Both the position numbers and the translations under genes were made by a program. From positions 473,689 through 537,688 of the forward strand of contig NW_022985165.1 of the NCBI RefSeq assembly GCF_010093535.1: DNA of 64,000 bases, written 5' to 3'. Shown one piece after another: positions 23,267 through 34,099 of this stretch. This stretch comes from Lindgomyces ingoldianus. Its lineage: Eukaryota; Ascomycota; Dothideomycetes; Pleosporales; Lindgomycetaceae. The notes beneath the pieces are model-generated. The model did not search any database, had not been told where the DNA came from, and saw only the letters and a list, made by a program, of their open reading frames with translations. Position 1 is the first letter of the stretch. Each line of letters starts with the position of its first letter.

Positions 23267-24201
23267 ATGCATGTATCTCCTTCGTTAAATACTAATGCTA
23301 CTTTAAATACCCTTCCTAACCCCCGTGTAGGACCCAAGCTCTAGCACAGGTCGCATTCCAAGGCAGCAAACGTAGTCGTGAGGACGATAGGCAGAAACAT
23401 GTAAACCCAGAGAAGCGCCAGAGGCTCCAAGAGACGGAACAATGGTTCCGATTCCTCGATCTGCCCGGAGGTTTGTTCTATACACCCTTCAGCTTGGCTC
23501 GTATTACATCCATGGCGTATTTAAGGATGCTAATCCCATCCTCAGAGCTCAGAAATCGTGTCTATGAGGCTGCGATTGCAATAACAGCGCAGAAGCTGCC
23601 ACCTACAGTCACAGATCGTACGAGAATCGTTAAACCCCGGTTCTTTTTTCCATTTCTTGGCCTTACTCAAACATGCTCCAAGATCCGCACTGAATTCCAA
23701 GGGTGGTGGATGGAAGCACATACCGTCAATCTTGGCGATGTAAACCTATACCTAGCTACCTTTCTCCCAAATCCATCCAAATACGTTAAGGACAAGAAGC
23801 GGCTAGGTTCATTTTCCAACCGACCAGGGAAGATCACTATCATGGTCCGTCACAACGATCTTGACCTCTCCCTTCTTCGACTCTTAAAACTTCGAGCTAG
23901 AATTCCAGGTTTCAAAATTGTCATCAAAGAGGTCTCCAACATACCATATGCTCGTGGCCTAGACCAGTTAGTCAACAACAAGAACCCAGATTGGCTCCGC
24001 ATGCTACGATCAAGGGCGATCACTGAAGTAATTGGGTTGCCTCGCGTACATATCGTTACGAAAGAGAGACATGCCGAAGAATGGATGAAGGTCGCGCTGT
24101 TCCCCAGCAACCGCAGCGAACAAAGGGATAAGTTCAAGGCAAACCTCGGCTTAGATAAGGTGGAGCATTGGGAATTCACCTTCGGTGTCAACTACTCATA
24201 A
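23267..24201 (+). CDS. F-box-like fungal protein (LPxELRNxVYE motif)
   Basis: Best model: exons 23267-23272, 23350-23470 and 23546-24201, giving 260 residues. The second intron (75 nt, with a GCTAAT branch site) must be removed to make FRFLDLPGELRNRVYEAA, the short helical motif found at the start of a very large family of uncharacterised fungal proteins related to F-box proteins. The first exon would be only ATG CAT; the 77-nt intron after it has GTATCT and a TACTAAT branch site, so it is plausible but less sure. The rest (PFLGLTQTCSKIRTEFQGWW, then alpha/beta mixed sequence) also fits that family, whose members have a Q/C-rich segment after the motif. Its target and function are unknown. 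Confidence 0.7.
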
Positions 24202-26460
24202 GATCATATCTAAACACTGTCAGGAAATTTTTGTAAGTGTTGGGAATCGGTTCATTTTACTCTCCACCAAAGGGAAGAGTGGGAGAGGTTACGTGGTGGT
24301 TTATACCCTACATAACACTATTGGTCTCTTCATAATGTAAGTCTCCCAGTGGAATATTGGAAGGTGTTTACCAAACTGGGTTATGCACATCATGTCAAGA
24401 GTCTCTTATCACAGTTCAATCATACCACTAGGCTTCTCAATACCTACCCCTTTTCTTGTCTCTTCGGAATGCCACGCGACGCTATCAACAATTCCAAGAA
24501 GACTACTGTCCCCCATTCTAATTTTCTTCCATTTCCCCCCCACCATTCTTTGAGAATGGATACAATCAATACCTCCAGAACTCTGACATCTAAGACAATG
24601 ATCGTGCCCAGAAATTCACCATCCAGTTCAGTGCTCTTAACACTAGTTTTTGTCTTTCCATCCGCATATGGCATTTATGTACGGATTACAATAGCCGTTG
24701 TCACCAAACATCAGAAGCTCTTAGAGGAGATATTGTGAACAGTTCCTGTACATATGCCTGATCGGCGGCCCCAGATGTTGTCCTTTTATCTCCTAATCAG
24801 ACGTAGGAGAGGTGAACTGCGACTCGGAGCCGTAGACATCGTCGCCATCACCCCAGAAAGCGCCTTCCATGCTGGACACACTCTTGCAATGATGTCCCAT
24901 CTGACTAAGCTCGGGAGGAATGCGAGTGTCTTGAGTCGAAATATAAGGCTTCAAAGGCACCAACTTTCTATAGCACTGACATTGCTATAATTATTGGGGC
25001 TTGGAAAATGCCATCTGAATTTGCTAAGCATAAATCTATTACAAACATCCTTACTTTGGCTAGTCTCACTACCAGCGACTCCTTCCATATGACGCTCGGT
25101 GAGTATTTGTTTTTACTATTCCTTAGTTCCCTAATATTGTTTCGCGCTCGATGTCCAGCTGCTAACCGCTAGAATAAAACATCTCGTCAAAACGTTTTAA
25201 GCATTTGCTGCCGCTGAATTCTCTTTACATATAGGGATAGAGGAATGATATTCCTGTCAGGCGTTACTGTCATGTTGCCAATAAAGCGAGCTGTTGGATA
25301 GCTCAAGTTATGCCGAACACATCGGTTTCAGCTATCATTTAAAGTAAGATTTTGTCACCGTCCCCAAATTCCTCTATACGTGATAATGGACAGAGTAATC
25401 AACCACTGCAATGTATATGACTAATCTCGCAAAGGTGTACGATCAGTCCTATCCCTGACGCGATCGCGGCAGAACTTCAAGCATTGAGCCCACATGGAGA
25501 GACTACTATCCTTATTCGCAACATGTATTATTCTCTATCTCTTAGCTAAGGGGCAGTCTTTGCGCCGAATATGCGATATCCGGCAAAAGTTAACCTCAAG
25601 AAGGCCCGCTTCTAGCGATATATTCACTCCTACCATATCCATCTACACTTTCCCCGGACTTTCAGAAACGACAGGTTTGGCTCCTGGGACATTGGATAAT
25701 GTTTACTTTCGTGGAGTACTCAAAACACAGCCTAAGTGAGGGTAATGCTTAGTCCCTGTGAACTTCTAGTAGGATGCCAGCGAAGTAGTTTCGCTCCAAG
25801 ATGAGAGGATGGTATGGTAAAGATGATTCAACCACACGGACCATCTACCCAGGATGTTGAGGGTAATGTTGCTGCCGACACCTGAATTTGTTGATTCATT
25901 GTCGAAAGTCGCCACGCATCATCGTGTCTCCATCTTGCGCATGGCAAATACTCAATCGAGATGGGATCAGTCGTTCGTTTCAAGTCAGTGTCGAAGCGAG
26001 GTTTTGAGGCAGAATAAGGAGAGTGTGTGACGCGTGATCCTGTTAGTAGTTTTCTTTTGGCAATTATAAAGTTGTAGGTTGATCAAGATAGTATACTGGT
26101 TCGAGGCAACATTGCGAAGTTATGGGCCTCGAAAGATGCCGCGTTTCTCAGCATGGAGCTTGCCAATTCCTATGCACGGACCCATTTTACTTGGGTGCAA
26201 CCCCTGTCAGTCTGCCGTCCTGGGTCAATGTCCCTCAAAGCCATTCATCTAATCACGCCTCTACTGCCCTGCTGTTTCCGTTTTGCCCAACTCGTCTGTG
26301 TGTCCTAGCCCTCTCCCAGTAATGGATGCTTCTGCATTTCTCACTAGCAGCTAGAGCCGCAGCTACTGCTGCAGTTGTTTCTGAAACACTTCATCTTTGA
26401 ACAGACGAGCGAATGACGTCGAAATCATCCAAGAATTACATTACTAAAGATCTATTGGCT
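24202..26460. other. 2.3 kb gene-poor region
   Basis: Only short open frames (60-130 codons) without domains occur, in competing frames. A 129-codon frame at 24349-24738 overlaps an antisense frame and looks random. An 81-codon frame at 25494-25739 starts with a hydrophobic stretch (LFATCIILYLLAKG) but lacks any match I recognise. The low ORF content resembles the 29-34 kb island and may include further decayed sequence. Confidence 0.4.
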
Positions 26461-27378
26461 CTACGAGGTACTAATAGGCGTTCTAATGGGCAATGTTACT
26501 GGCATCGCAGTACTGCTGGCGACAGGCGTGCTTGTAGTACCTCCCCCGCCGCTGCTCTTCTGGACGGTGGCCTGGACAACCTGTCCGGCCGTGTTAAACA
26601 CAATATCTACCAATGCGCTTAATGGCGCATAGGAAAAAGTCTTTTGGATGAGTCCGTTTCCTAGCTGCTTGATATCTCCGACCTGGGTCATATTCTGCTG
26701 ATAGTTTCCGACAATGCTCGACAAAGCTCCAGTTGCCCCGCCGACAACTTCTTGCACAATATTTCCGAGGTTATCAACGAGGAAGTTTAGGGTTTTCCCA
26801 CCCTGGGTGATTGATCCAAGGAGACCATCAACCGCTCCGATTACTTCCCCCACCAAAGAGGTCACATTGTTGATTAAGCCAATAAGGAGTGGGTTGAGAT
26901 CGAGAGATTCGAATACACGCTCAACGATCTCCACGAGATGACCGAGGCGTACAATGAGTTCGAGATTTGCGTCCACGTCGGTAATCGTGACATTGATCTT
27001 CTGAACGGAAACCATCACTCCGGCGTTCACCGTTACAAGTCCTGCGACCTTGGCGTTGAGATTGATATCGGCCTGGAGTTCTTCTACATCGAGCTCGATG
27101 CGGCCAACATGGAGCTCGGGAACATTCAGGTAGACATCTGGAGGTGTTGATGTGGCTGCGACAGAGGGAAGAGCCGTGGAACTAGAATTCAATGGAGGTC
27201 GCGTCGTGGTTCCTCCTGTGATTGGAGGCGTGGAAAATGTTCCGGAAGCAGGCTGCGCTGTCGTAGCTGACGATGTCGTAGCTGACGATGTTCCTGTTCC
27301 TTGTGCTAAAATTTGTGACGAGAATCCGAGAAAGAGAGTGCCGACAAGGAGCATACGGAAAGAAAGGAGAGACACCAT
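26461..27378 (-). CDS. secreted protein A of a divergent paralogous pair
   Basis: Single-exon gene for 305 residues. I chose the ATG at 27378 because the peptide after it, with RMLLVGTLFLGFSSQILAQ, is a good signal sequence; an upstream in-frame Met adds an unlikely basic stretch. A Ser/Thr/Pro linker of about 70 residues follows, including a duplicated SSATT. Then comes a core of alternating hydrophobic residues: VYLNVPELHVGRIELDVEEL, ADINLNAKVAGLVTVNAGV, LIVRLGHLVEIV and SLDLNPLLIGLINNV. The C-terminal part has GNYQQNMTQVGDIKQLG and YAPLSALVDIVFN. Several N-glycosylation sequons (NVT, NMT) fit secretion. The core and the C-terminal block are shared with the gene starting at 27889. No known domain recognised. 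Confidence 0.82.
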   Translation of the reverse strand: MVSLLSFRMLLVGTLFLGFSSQILAQGTGTSSATTSSATTAQPASGTFSTPPITGGTTTRPPLNSSSTALPSVAATSTPPDVYLNVPELHVGRIELDVEELQADINLNAKVAGLVTVNAGVMVSVQKINVTITDVDANLELIVRLGHLVEIVERVFESLDLNPLLIGLINNVTSLVGEVIGAVDGLLGSITQGGKTLNFLVDNLGNIVQEVVGGATGALSSIVGNYQQNMTQVGDIKQLGNGLIQKTFSYAPLSALVDIVFNTAGQVVQATVQKSSGGGGTTSTPVASSTAMPVTLPIRTPISTS

Positions 27379-27888
27379 GTTTACGACCCGAACGAGGCGG
27401 CGGCAACGAATGATGGGATAGAGAGAGCACAAGAAAGCCAGAGAGATGGGTATCGTTCAGGAGGTATGGCCAGTTTAACTTTTAAACATGGCGTTGGTGA
27501 ACATGGGGAATCGCGTTTCCCATAAGCTAATCTCGGGTAAAAATGCAATGGCGCTCTGATCGGGATAGATTCAGGGCTGATCCAGACATGCACCCAGGAT
27601 TAAGCGGCCAAAATCAAGGCTAACAGTTGAAATTCAGGTTTTGATGAGACTTGAAGAAGGGGATTGGTCTCCTTAATCAATTTTCGGGAGCCACCCCAAA
27701 TGCTAACTTCTTATGCATGAATGCAGGCGATCACACTTCCAACCATTTTTGTCCGCGGCTTACCCCTGCGCGTTACATCTAAGCTCCCACTCCCATCAAG
27801 TACTCTGTCTTCTCTTTCTTTTCGCGCTCTGCTCTTCTACGTTGTGTCCGCTCTTTTTTTCTCATCACCAGCTCACTTTCACCTCAAT
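27379..27888. promoter_or_regulatory. shared divergent promoter of the secreted paralogues
   Basis: 510 bp between the two start codons of oppositely oriented related genes. A long pyrimidine-rich stretch lies just before the right-hand ATG (about 27790-27870), a common feature of filamentous fungal promoters. Co-regulation is an inference from the layout only. Confidence 0.5.
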
Positions 27889-28812
27889 ATGGCCCGCTCG
27901 CTAGCATCATCATTTGTCGCCTTCTTTCTTCCACTCCTCGTTATCACTCAGTCGATATCCGATAGCGATGGCTATACTGGCTACCGGCTTGACATCCGCG
28001 AAGACGGCGACTCTGTTGCTGTGCTCTATGAAACCGAAAACACCCAGAACAATATCTCAGCGCTTGTTCCAGAACCCGACGTGTTCTTAAATGCTTCAGT
28101 ACATGTCAGCGAGATCAACATTGAAGTCCAGAACCTGACAGCAAAGATCAATTTAGATGCTCAGGTATTACAATTGCTGTCATTCAACGCCGGTGTCGAC
28201 TTGAGCATCGACCGTGTCCGTCTTCTTATTCAGAACGTTACCGCAAAGGTTGTGCTAGAGGCGCGCCTGGCAAATCTTGTCCTCATGATTAACGACACTC
28301 TCTCCTCCATTGATCTCAATCCTATAATTGCAGAGCTTGGAAATGGACTAGGAACCATAATCAATGACACTGGCAATCTCATCGGGGGTCTCACGGGTGG
28401 GGAGTTAACCAGCTCTAAGCGCAGCCTCGATCTCATGCAATTCGACCTCGAGAACAACATCCTCTACTCAGTGAACGATTATTCTGGAAACACCCACACA
28501 AACCGGATTCTCGCGCAAAACGGCGATATCGTAGAGCAGAAGCTCAACAATAATGGGAGGATCCAAGGTCAGACTGTCGTGGGATCATACCTGAAGGACA
28601 TGCAATTCAATGGCTTCAACCAGTCTGTGACATTCCACGGACAGGAGGTATGGGAGGTCGAGTACATGTATGAGCCGTTCGCGGGATTGATGGCCATTTC
28701 GGGGATTTTCTTGGATAAGAGGAACGGCACAGTTGTGGGAACGCAGTTGCTTGCCGAAGCACGAGGTGGAGGCACCTCAACAATTGCAGCAAGCGAAGAG
28801 CTGAAAACATAG
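27889..28812 (+). CDS. secreted protein B of a divergent paralogous pair
   Basis: Single-exon gene for 307 residues; the ATG at 27889 starts the signal peptide (SLASSFVAFFLPLLVITQ). The mature part begins with about 45 polar residues and then the core shared with protein A: DVFLNASVHVSEINIEVQNL, AKINLDAQVLQLLSFNAGV, VLEARLANLVLMI, SIDLNPIIAELGNGLG. After GGLTGG there is a region absent from protein A (MQFDLENNILYSVNDYSG, RILAQNGDIVEQKLNNNGRI) with a repeated beta-strand look. The last part (VGSYLKDM, YEPFAGLMAISGIFL) aligns again with A's end. Many NXT/NXS sequons are present. No domain known to me; a secreted structural or surface protein is the cautious reading. Confidence 0.82.
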   Translation: MARSLASSFVAFFLPLLVITQSISDSDGYTGYRLDIREDGDSVAVLYETENTQNNISALVPEPDVFLNASVHVSEINIEVQNLTAKINLDAQVLQLLSFNAGVDLSIDRVRLLIQNVTAKVVLEARLANLVLMINDTLSSIDLNPIIAELGNGLGTIINDTGNLIGGLTGGELTSSKRSLDLMQFDLENNILYSVNDYSGNTHTNRILAQNGDIVEQKLNNNGRIQGQTVVGSYLKDMQFNGFNQSVTFHGQEVWEVEYMYEPFAGLMAISGIFLDKRNGTVVGTQLLAEARGGGTSTIAASEELKT

Positions 28813-29337
28813 TTGAAGATCTTCTTGGAAATGTAATTATGATAATTGATGAATAATACCGACGTCTCCGGAATCTCATCAGGCCTCCCTAGAACGGGCC
28901 TTCTCACAGGCACCTTCACCTCCAACGTAAAGAGCTAGAAAATGAGCAGGTCCTAGTTAATTGGCCCGATAAGCTAAAGCCCAAGGGGATATGTTGCAGG
29001 GATATCGGGCTCGGGATCCATGCTCTTGTTTCAGCCCATGACTGGGGATCTGCCAACTTCGAAAATGGAAGGTGCGGCATGCACCGATGGATGAAAGTAG
29101 ATATGCACATGATAAGCCCTGGAGGACAAGAACCTACTTGATAACAGGTGCTTGCATGTTCTAAGCATTCAATTCTATTAACGGCTCTTTTAACCGTTTA
29201 AATTTCACCTGCCTAAGTGCTCAAAGATAGATGTTTTGTCCTATAGTATCGTTTAAATGCTCCTTGTTGGTTAAGGCACTCCTCTTCATTTTCTCACTAG
29301 TTGCCTTGTATCATCACTTCTCCGTGTACCCTCTTCC
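28813..29337. other. intergenic, no supported gene
   Basis: 3' flank of secreted protein B and former promoter of the dead methyltransferase. Nothing else recognised. Confidence 0.5.
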
Positions 29338-30039
29338 ATGAAAAGCTCTTATCCAGAAAATATCGAAATTAGACTACTCGCAGCCATAACAACTGCAGAA
29401 GAAGCGGAAGCACTCGGTCCTTCCGAATTTTGGAATGCTTGATATAATAAGTCGGCGAGAAGTCTACCCAATATTAGTTTCGAGCGTTTGAGGCCCTCGT
29501 ACTGTTATTTGCAACGCATCTCTTCGCCTTGATGAAAGCTAAATTCTAACTGAGTATTCTGCATCCCGGCTCTGGGGATAGTGTGTATACTTATTCTCAC
29601 AAGCTTCTGCGCTCAAGGCTGAGCAACACAGACAATACCCTCAGGCCTCCTCCAACGAAGCTACATGAACCGGATTTGTATTGATATCTCATCTGCCATT
29701 GTCAGCGTCAAGAAGTCCCGACATGCCAATAACATTAACCATGTCAAATGGACTTATGGTGACGTGCGGGACATGTCTAATATAAATACCAAGATCTGTC
29801 GATGTCGCATTCGACAAAGGTATTCTTGACACTACGATCTACAGGAGCTCTTAGAGTCTACCAGATGAGGCTATGGAGAATAAGGGAAAGTACGTTGATG
29901 AAGTGTGTGCTCACCGTACCAGGCTAACGATACTGATACCAATCCCGAATAGGCCTCAAGAGTCCTGAACGAAGATGGCATGTTTCTCTACTTTAGTTTT
30001 GAGTATTTCAGCTTTGTTCTCAAGAAAGCCACGGCTTGA
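29338..30039 (+). pseudogene. decayed class I SAM-dependent methyltransferase
   Basis: A plus-strand relic related to METTL13/EFM-like lysine methyltransferases. The start (ATG 29338) reads through AEEAEALGPSEFWNA and hits a stop, after which YNKSARSLPNISFERLRP continues. The SAM-binding glycine motif survives as ILHPGSGDS near 29565. A later segment reads CIDISSAIVSV, HVKWTYGDVRDMSNI, then after a frameshift SVDVAFDKGILDTTIYRSS with a stop, KGKYVDE, a still recognisable intron (about 29901-29952) and RVLNEDGMFLYFSFEYFSF. The order and spacing match the family, but at least two stops and one shift prevent a product. Confidence 0.75.
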
Positions 30040-31641
30040 GGATTCACCAGCGTAGACAGCAAGCTCAGCCTCATCAAAGGCCATTGCCAAGACAGTTTGG
30101 GTCACTTGGATCTAAGTTGAATCCAAAAGTACCTTACCCTATTCCCCATTAGGTCATCAACACAGTTCTGAATAACAGCGCGTACTACAGGATACTAATA
30201 GCAACACCTAAGTCTCTCAGGCTCTTCTTTACTAGAACTAAGAAGATTAAGGAAGGGATGTAGATTTCTGCTCCAAATGGAACCTTCATATGTTCCGTGT
30301 CTGCAATTAGTTTTGAGCACGGCCCCCTGATTCGTTGGACTGCGCCTGATCCTTTCTTTAAAATCCCTAAATTCATTCACCTAGTCCGCTGGCTTTCAAC
30401 CTAAGCTACCAGTGATAGCTTTGAATCCCTTTCCAATCGTTATCCAGTCGCACGGAGCAATTGAAGGGAGAGGGCCAACGTTTAGAGTAGCGTCGTGTAG
30501 CCCTCACCACCTCAAGGCAGGTTCATGGTTTAGGTGTATTTAGCCAAGCTCTCGGTCACAATCTAAATCAAAAGTTAGAGAGACAAGACGTGCAAATGAG
30601 AGAGCCCCTGAAAGGTGAGCAACCAGAAAACACCCTTCAATGTGCAACAACCTGCTCACATAGAGATTTCTAGCAAATTAGGAGCCAGCGCACTACTAGT
30701 AATAAGCCTCCAGCTCATCGGACTAACTTGGATGTAGAACACCAAGAATCACAATACTTCCCACTACTTCTTCGCTGAAAAGTCAGGAAGTGAAGCGGAA
30801 CCCAGACGAAGGCACCAACATTGGAACTTGTGGCCCTTTTGAGGGGTTTGAGGGGCATATACAAACTATGCTTGATCATGTCTCTACCATTGACAGATGC
30901 GACGAGATTATCGCCTCCAATTGCGCTCCAATCCCATCTATCTTTGACGTTCATAATTCCGTACACATATCCCCGCCCGATAATAATTAGAACTTAACAA
31001 ATCCTCTAGGTCGTCGTGGTTATCTTCGATTTCTACTTTGGAGTTACAGATGCTCTAACAAGCAACCGTTTCTTCCTCAGTCTACAGAAAAGCCGATTCA
31101 AGCAGCGGACCCCTGAAATTGTAGCTTTATCTACTGCCCACTTCCAAAATTTGTCCGCTTTCATATCTACGGAGACCCTTGAACATGTTTATGGTATACA
31201 TGACGAGCAGTAGAATGACATAGGTGGTTAGAAGCCTCAACAACTCAGACCCCTATAAAGAATCCTTATTCTGACACTTAGCAGAGTTCGGACCTTCCTA
31301 GGAATTCAGACCTGCAGCAGAGAAATTGAGTACTACAACTTACCCAAGCAAAGAACGGATGATGCTTGCATGTGGCTTACAGAAATACTTAGTTCCCACA
31401 ATGGTTGGGAGTCCCACCTGTCCCCCCTTCAGCTGTGATGGTAGACCTGTAACAATTCCGAATAGATCCCTTGCAAAAGTTGAATTGTACAAAGTCTTCA
31501 ATATTGATCTTAGAGAGCGGTGGGGAAAGGGGGGGCAGTATTTCAAGAGAGACAGGAACCAGTTATTGTGGGGTCAGCCAGTCTCTTTGTTGCTTTAATT
31601 TTTAGACTTAAGGGTAGGAAATGGTAGGTCGAGGTAGCGTT
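30040..31641. other. unassigned, probably decayed sequence
   Basis: 1.6 kb with several short minus-strand frames that look formerly coding (30376-30185, 30966-30715, 31546-31340) but which I cannot assign. Two minus-strand frames at 30180-30380 both look protein-like in different halves, as expected after a frameshift. Plus-strand frames overlap and show no domain. Confidence 0.4.
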
Positions 31642-32352
31642 TCAAGCGTCTAGGACTTGCTCCATGGCAAGCCCATACCTCCTCTCCCAAAAACCCCTCA
31701 ATGCATCAGTACTCTGCGTGTCCCGTGGTACCAACTCCTGATCGCCATTCGCCACAAATGCCTCCTTCAGCGTGCACTTCCCTGCTTCCTCGAATCCCAT
31801 TCCCTTATACATGGTGACAAGAACGGTCTTCGAAGGGTTGCAGAACAGCCTTATCCTAGCCCGCATCTTATCCAACATCCTCGCCTGCTCCCGAGCTATA
31901 TCTAAAGCGGAGATGACAAGTTTTTTTCCGAGTCCCTTCCCCCGGTGTACTTGTGATGTATACAAATTGGACAGATGCCATCGTGTCTCGCCATTTGGGT
32001 TGTCGGGGACTGGTTGACCGGATTCCGGGAGTTGGAAGGTTGAGTACGGAAGCGGGCCTCGTATGGTAACCATTCCGATCCAATCCCCTGCTATAAGAGC
32101 TTCTTCCTCTGTATTTGGGATGCTCGTATCTGACTTCGCTACACAGATGAGGATTATCGACGGAGAGGTGAGTCGCTGTTGCCATAATGAGAGGGGGTGA
32201 AGAACCTCGTCCGCATATTTGACGGCAAATCCAGTGGGTTCGGCTTCGAGAGCTTCTAGCTTCGCGTCTCTGAACTTGGCGACCAATTCAGGGAGACGCG
32301 ACGAGTTAGTCGGGATGCGAGCGATGATGTAGTTCATCGGCAAAACCTGCAA
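31642..32352 (-). CDS. GNAT-family N-acetyltransferase
   Basis: Intact single-exon gene for 236 residues (an in-frame Met five codons in, at 32337, is an equally good start). The acetyl-CoA-binding motif A is present: HLSNLYTSQVHRGKGLGKKL gives the strand and the R-G-K-G-L-G loop. It is followed by helix ISALDIAREQ and the motif B region LVTMYKGMGFEEAGKCTL. The central WIGMVTIRGPLP is the strand before the splay. The acceptor substrate cannot be predicted. The gene sits alone between two dead genes. Confidence 0.85.
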   Translation of the reverse strand: MQVLPMNYIIARIPTNSSRLPELVAKFRDAKLEALEAEPTGFAVKYADEVLHPLSLWQQRLTSPSIILICVAKSDTSIPNTEEEALIAGDWIGMVTIRGPLPYSTFQLPESGQPVPDNPNGETRWHLSNLYTSQVHRGKGLGKKLVISALDIAREQARMLDKMRARIRLFCNPSKTVLVTMYKGMGFEEAGKCTLKEAFVANGDQELVPRDTQSTDALRGFWERRYGLAMEQVLDA

Positions 32353-32559
32353 AGGAGGTCTGTGATCTAATTAATTGTTCTTAATAGGTTGGGGGAAAGT
32401 TATATCGGCGTCGGAGTTATTGAAGTGTTAAATCCGAGCACGGCACAAGCGCAGAGTCCTAAGATTCAATAACTCGAACATCTGTTTGGTTTCTTGGCTT
32501 GATTTGAATTAGGGTGTATTATACTAAATATTTCTCTACCTCATATCCTCATCACAGCT

Positions 32560-34099
32560 TATCAATCCTGCCTAAAACCCACTGCAAGTGTCTGTACGCC
32601 GACCTCCTGGAACTGAGGCTGCATATGCCCACTCAAATAAGTCCCCTCCCACATCGGGCCCTTCTCATAGTGCTGGATGCCCATTATCCCTTGAGGATTG
32701 CCAGTCCCGTTATCGAATCCCGAGCCAACGAAGATAGCCTAGTACAGTAGGTCCGGTAGATTGATATCGATAATACTGCTAGGAGCATTTTGGAATCTCA
32801 GCGCTCCATTCTAGGCCATATTCTTGATAGCAAAGAGAGTTCCGTTCGTAATAATCTCGTAGTCGAGTCCCTGTTAGAAATGAGAACCCAGTTCGTTTTC
32901 TCGATAACCTTTGGAAGGGCAGATTGAATAGAGTCAGAGGACAAGTCGCCTTCAGCCTGAGGGCCTCCTTCGCCGATCAAAACGGGGTCCTTACATTCAA
33001 CCCACTCGATATCCATTGGCGCGTGGGATAGCCTTTTTTTACCTCGGACCTGTTAAAATAGACTAGGAGTCTTGGATAGGAATACTAGAGATCGGTTGGG
33101 TAGCCCAGAGGGTCTGACAGTGAGAGAAATTGTAAGCCTGTTTATTACACGTTGAAGTATTTGTGAAGCTGGGCACTAGGCGGGAAGGACATGTACTTTC
33201 CTCGGAATGCTGCATACCCACACCACTCATCGAGGGCAGCAATCTTCTCCATGAAGCTCCGGTTGAAGCCCATGACGCTATTGCGTCCTTGAATGAAGGG
33301 AGCTGCGACTGCCTGCTGTTGTTCCCAAACGTACTCTCCAATGCATGAATCGTACATCAACGCACCAGAGACACTAAAGTGGTCCTCATCGCAGCGATCA
33401 ATCATCTGTCCAGTTATCTATGGAGCATGGCGGCCTGCATAAATTCCGCTAGTGATGAATATTTTGAACTTGGACATGCCAAATATTTCTTGGAAGTTCG
33501 GGAAGAAGTCTGCGAAATCCTTCGCAATATCTTCCTCGCTTGCAGCTGTGACTTCGCCGATTAAGAAGCCAGTACCGACAAACTGCTCAACCCAGAGAAC
33601 ATCTGTGAGGTTTACCCAAGAGTATGGACTGATATGGGGAGCATACTCCCCCCACGACTACTGAAAGTAGACATCCTCTTACAGAAACCCTTCGAGTGAA
33701 CTACAACCTAGGCCGCCGTTGAGCCAGATTGTGATCTCATCGACTAGCTCTCCAACAGTAGGCTGGAATATGAAGGACAAGGCCCGGGAGGTATTTCTCA
33801 TGTCAATTAGTATCAGGCCTAAATAGAATTCGCCCGGTCAAAGTGCATATCCAGGAGCTAATCGACAAGGTAAGCTGCGAATAGTAGGTTAGGCACGCAA
33901 AGTCAATTAACACGTGGCGATTCTTACGAGCTGTACCATTGCTGCAGAGTCTGTAAGAATCTGTTTCGTTCAAAAATCTCTTTTGTATCGGTGGCTCTGA
34001 TGCCCGCTTCAAGTTGGGTGCGAACCCTTCCCATTGACTAATTTTTGAGATGCTGTCAGCGAAAACACAGTCTGGAAACATGAATACAAGAAGCATCAA
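32560..34099 (-). pseudogene. decayed serine carboxypeptidase (S10 family)
   Basis: Minus-strand relic of a secreted S10 carboxypeptidase, in correct order but broken by stops and shifts. The N-terminal part at 34099-33900 includes RFLNETDSYRL. Near 33740 stands EITIWLNGGLGCSSLEGFL, where the usual GGPGCSS has become GGLGCSS, followed by a stop. WVNLTDVLWVEQFVGTGF follows near 33590. Near 33450 the nucleophile motif GESYAGRYVP has decayed to SGIYAGRHAP, so the catalytic serine is lost, and a stop follows. Then come LMYDSCIGEYVWEQQQ, WCGYAAFRGKYMSFPPSA, the catalytic-Asp region VLISNRD and, near 32615, the histidine motif SGHMQPQFQ. The relic ends with adjacent stops near 32565. No active enzyme can be made. 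Confidence 0.88.

Noticed and set aside
28569..28925. 118-codon minus-strand frame
   Set aside because: Antisense to the 3' part of secreted protein B.
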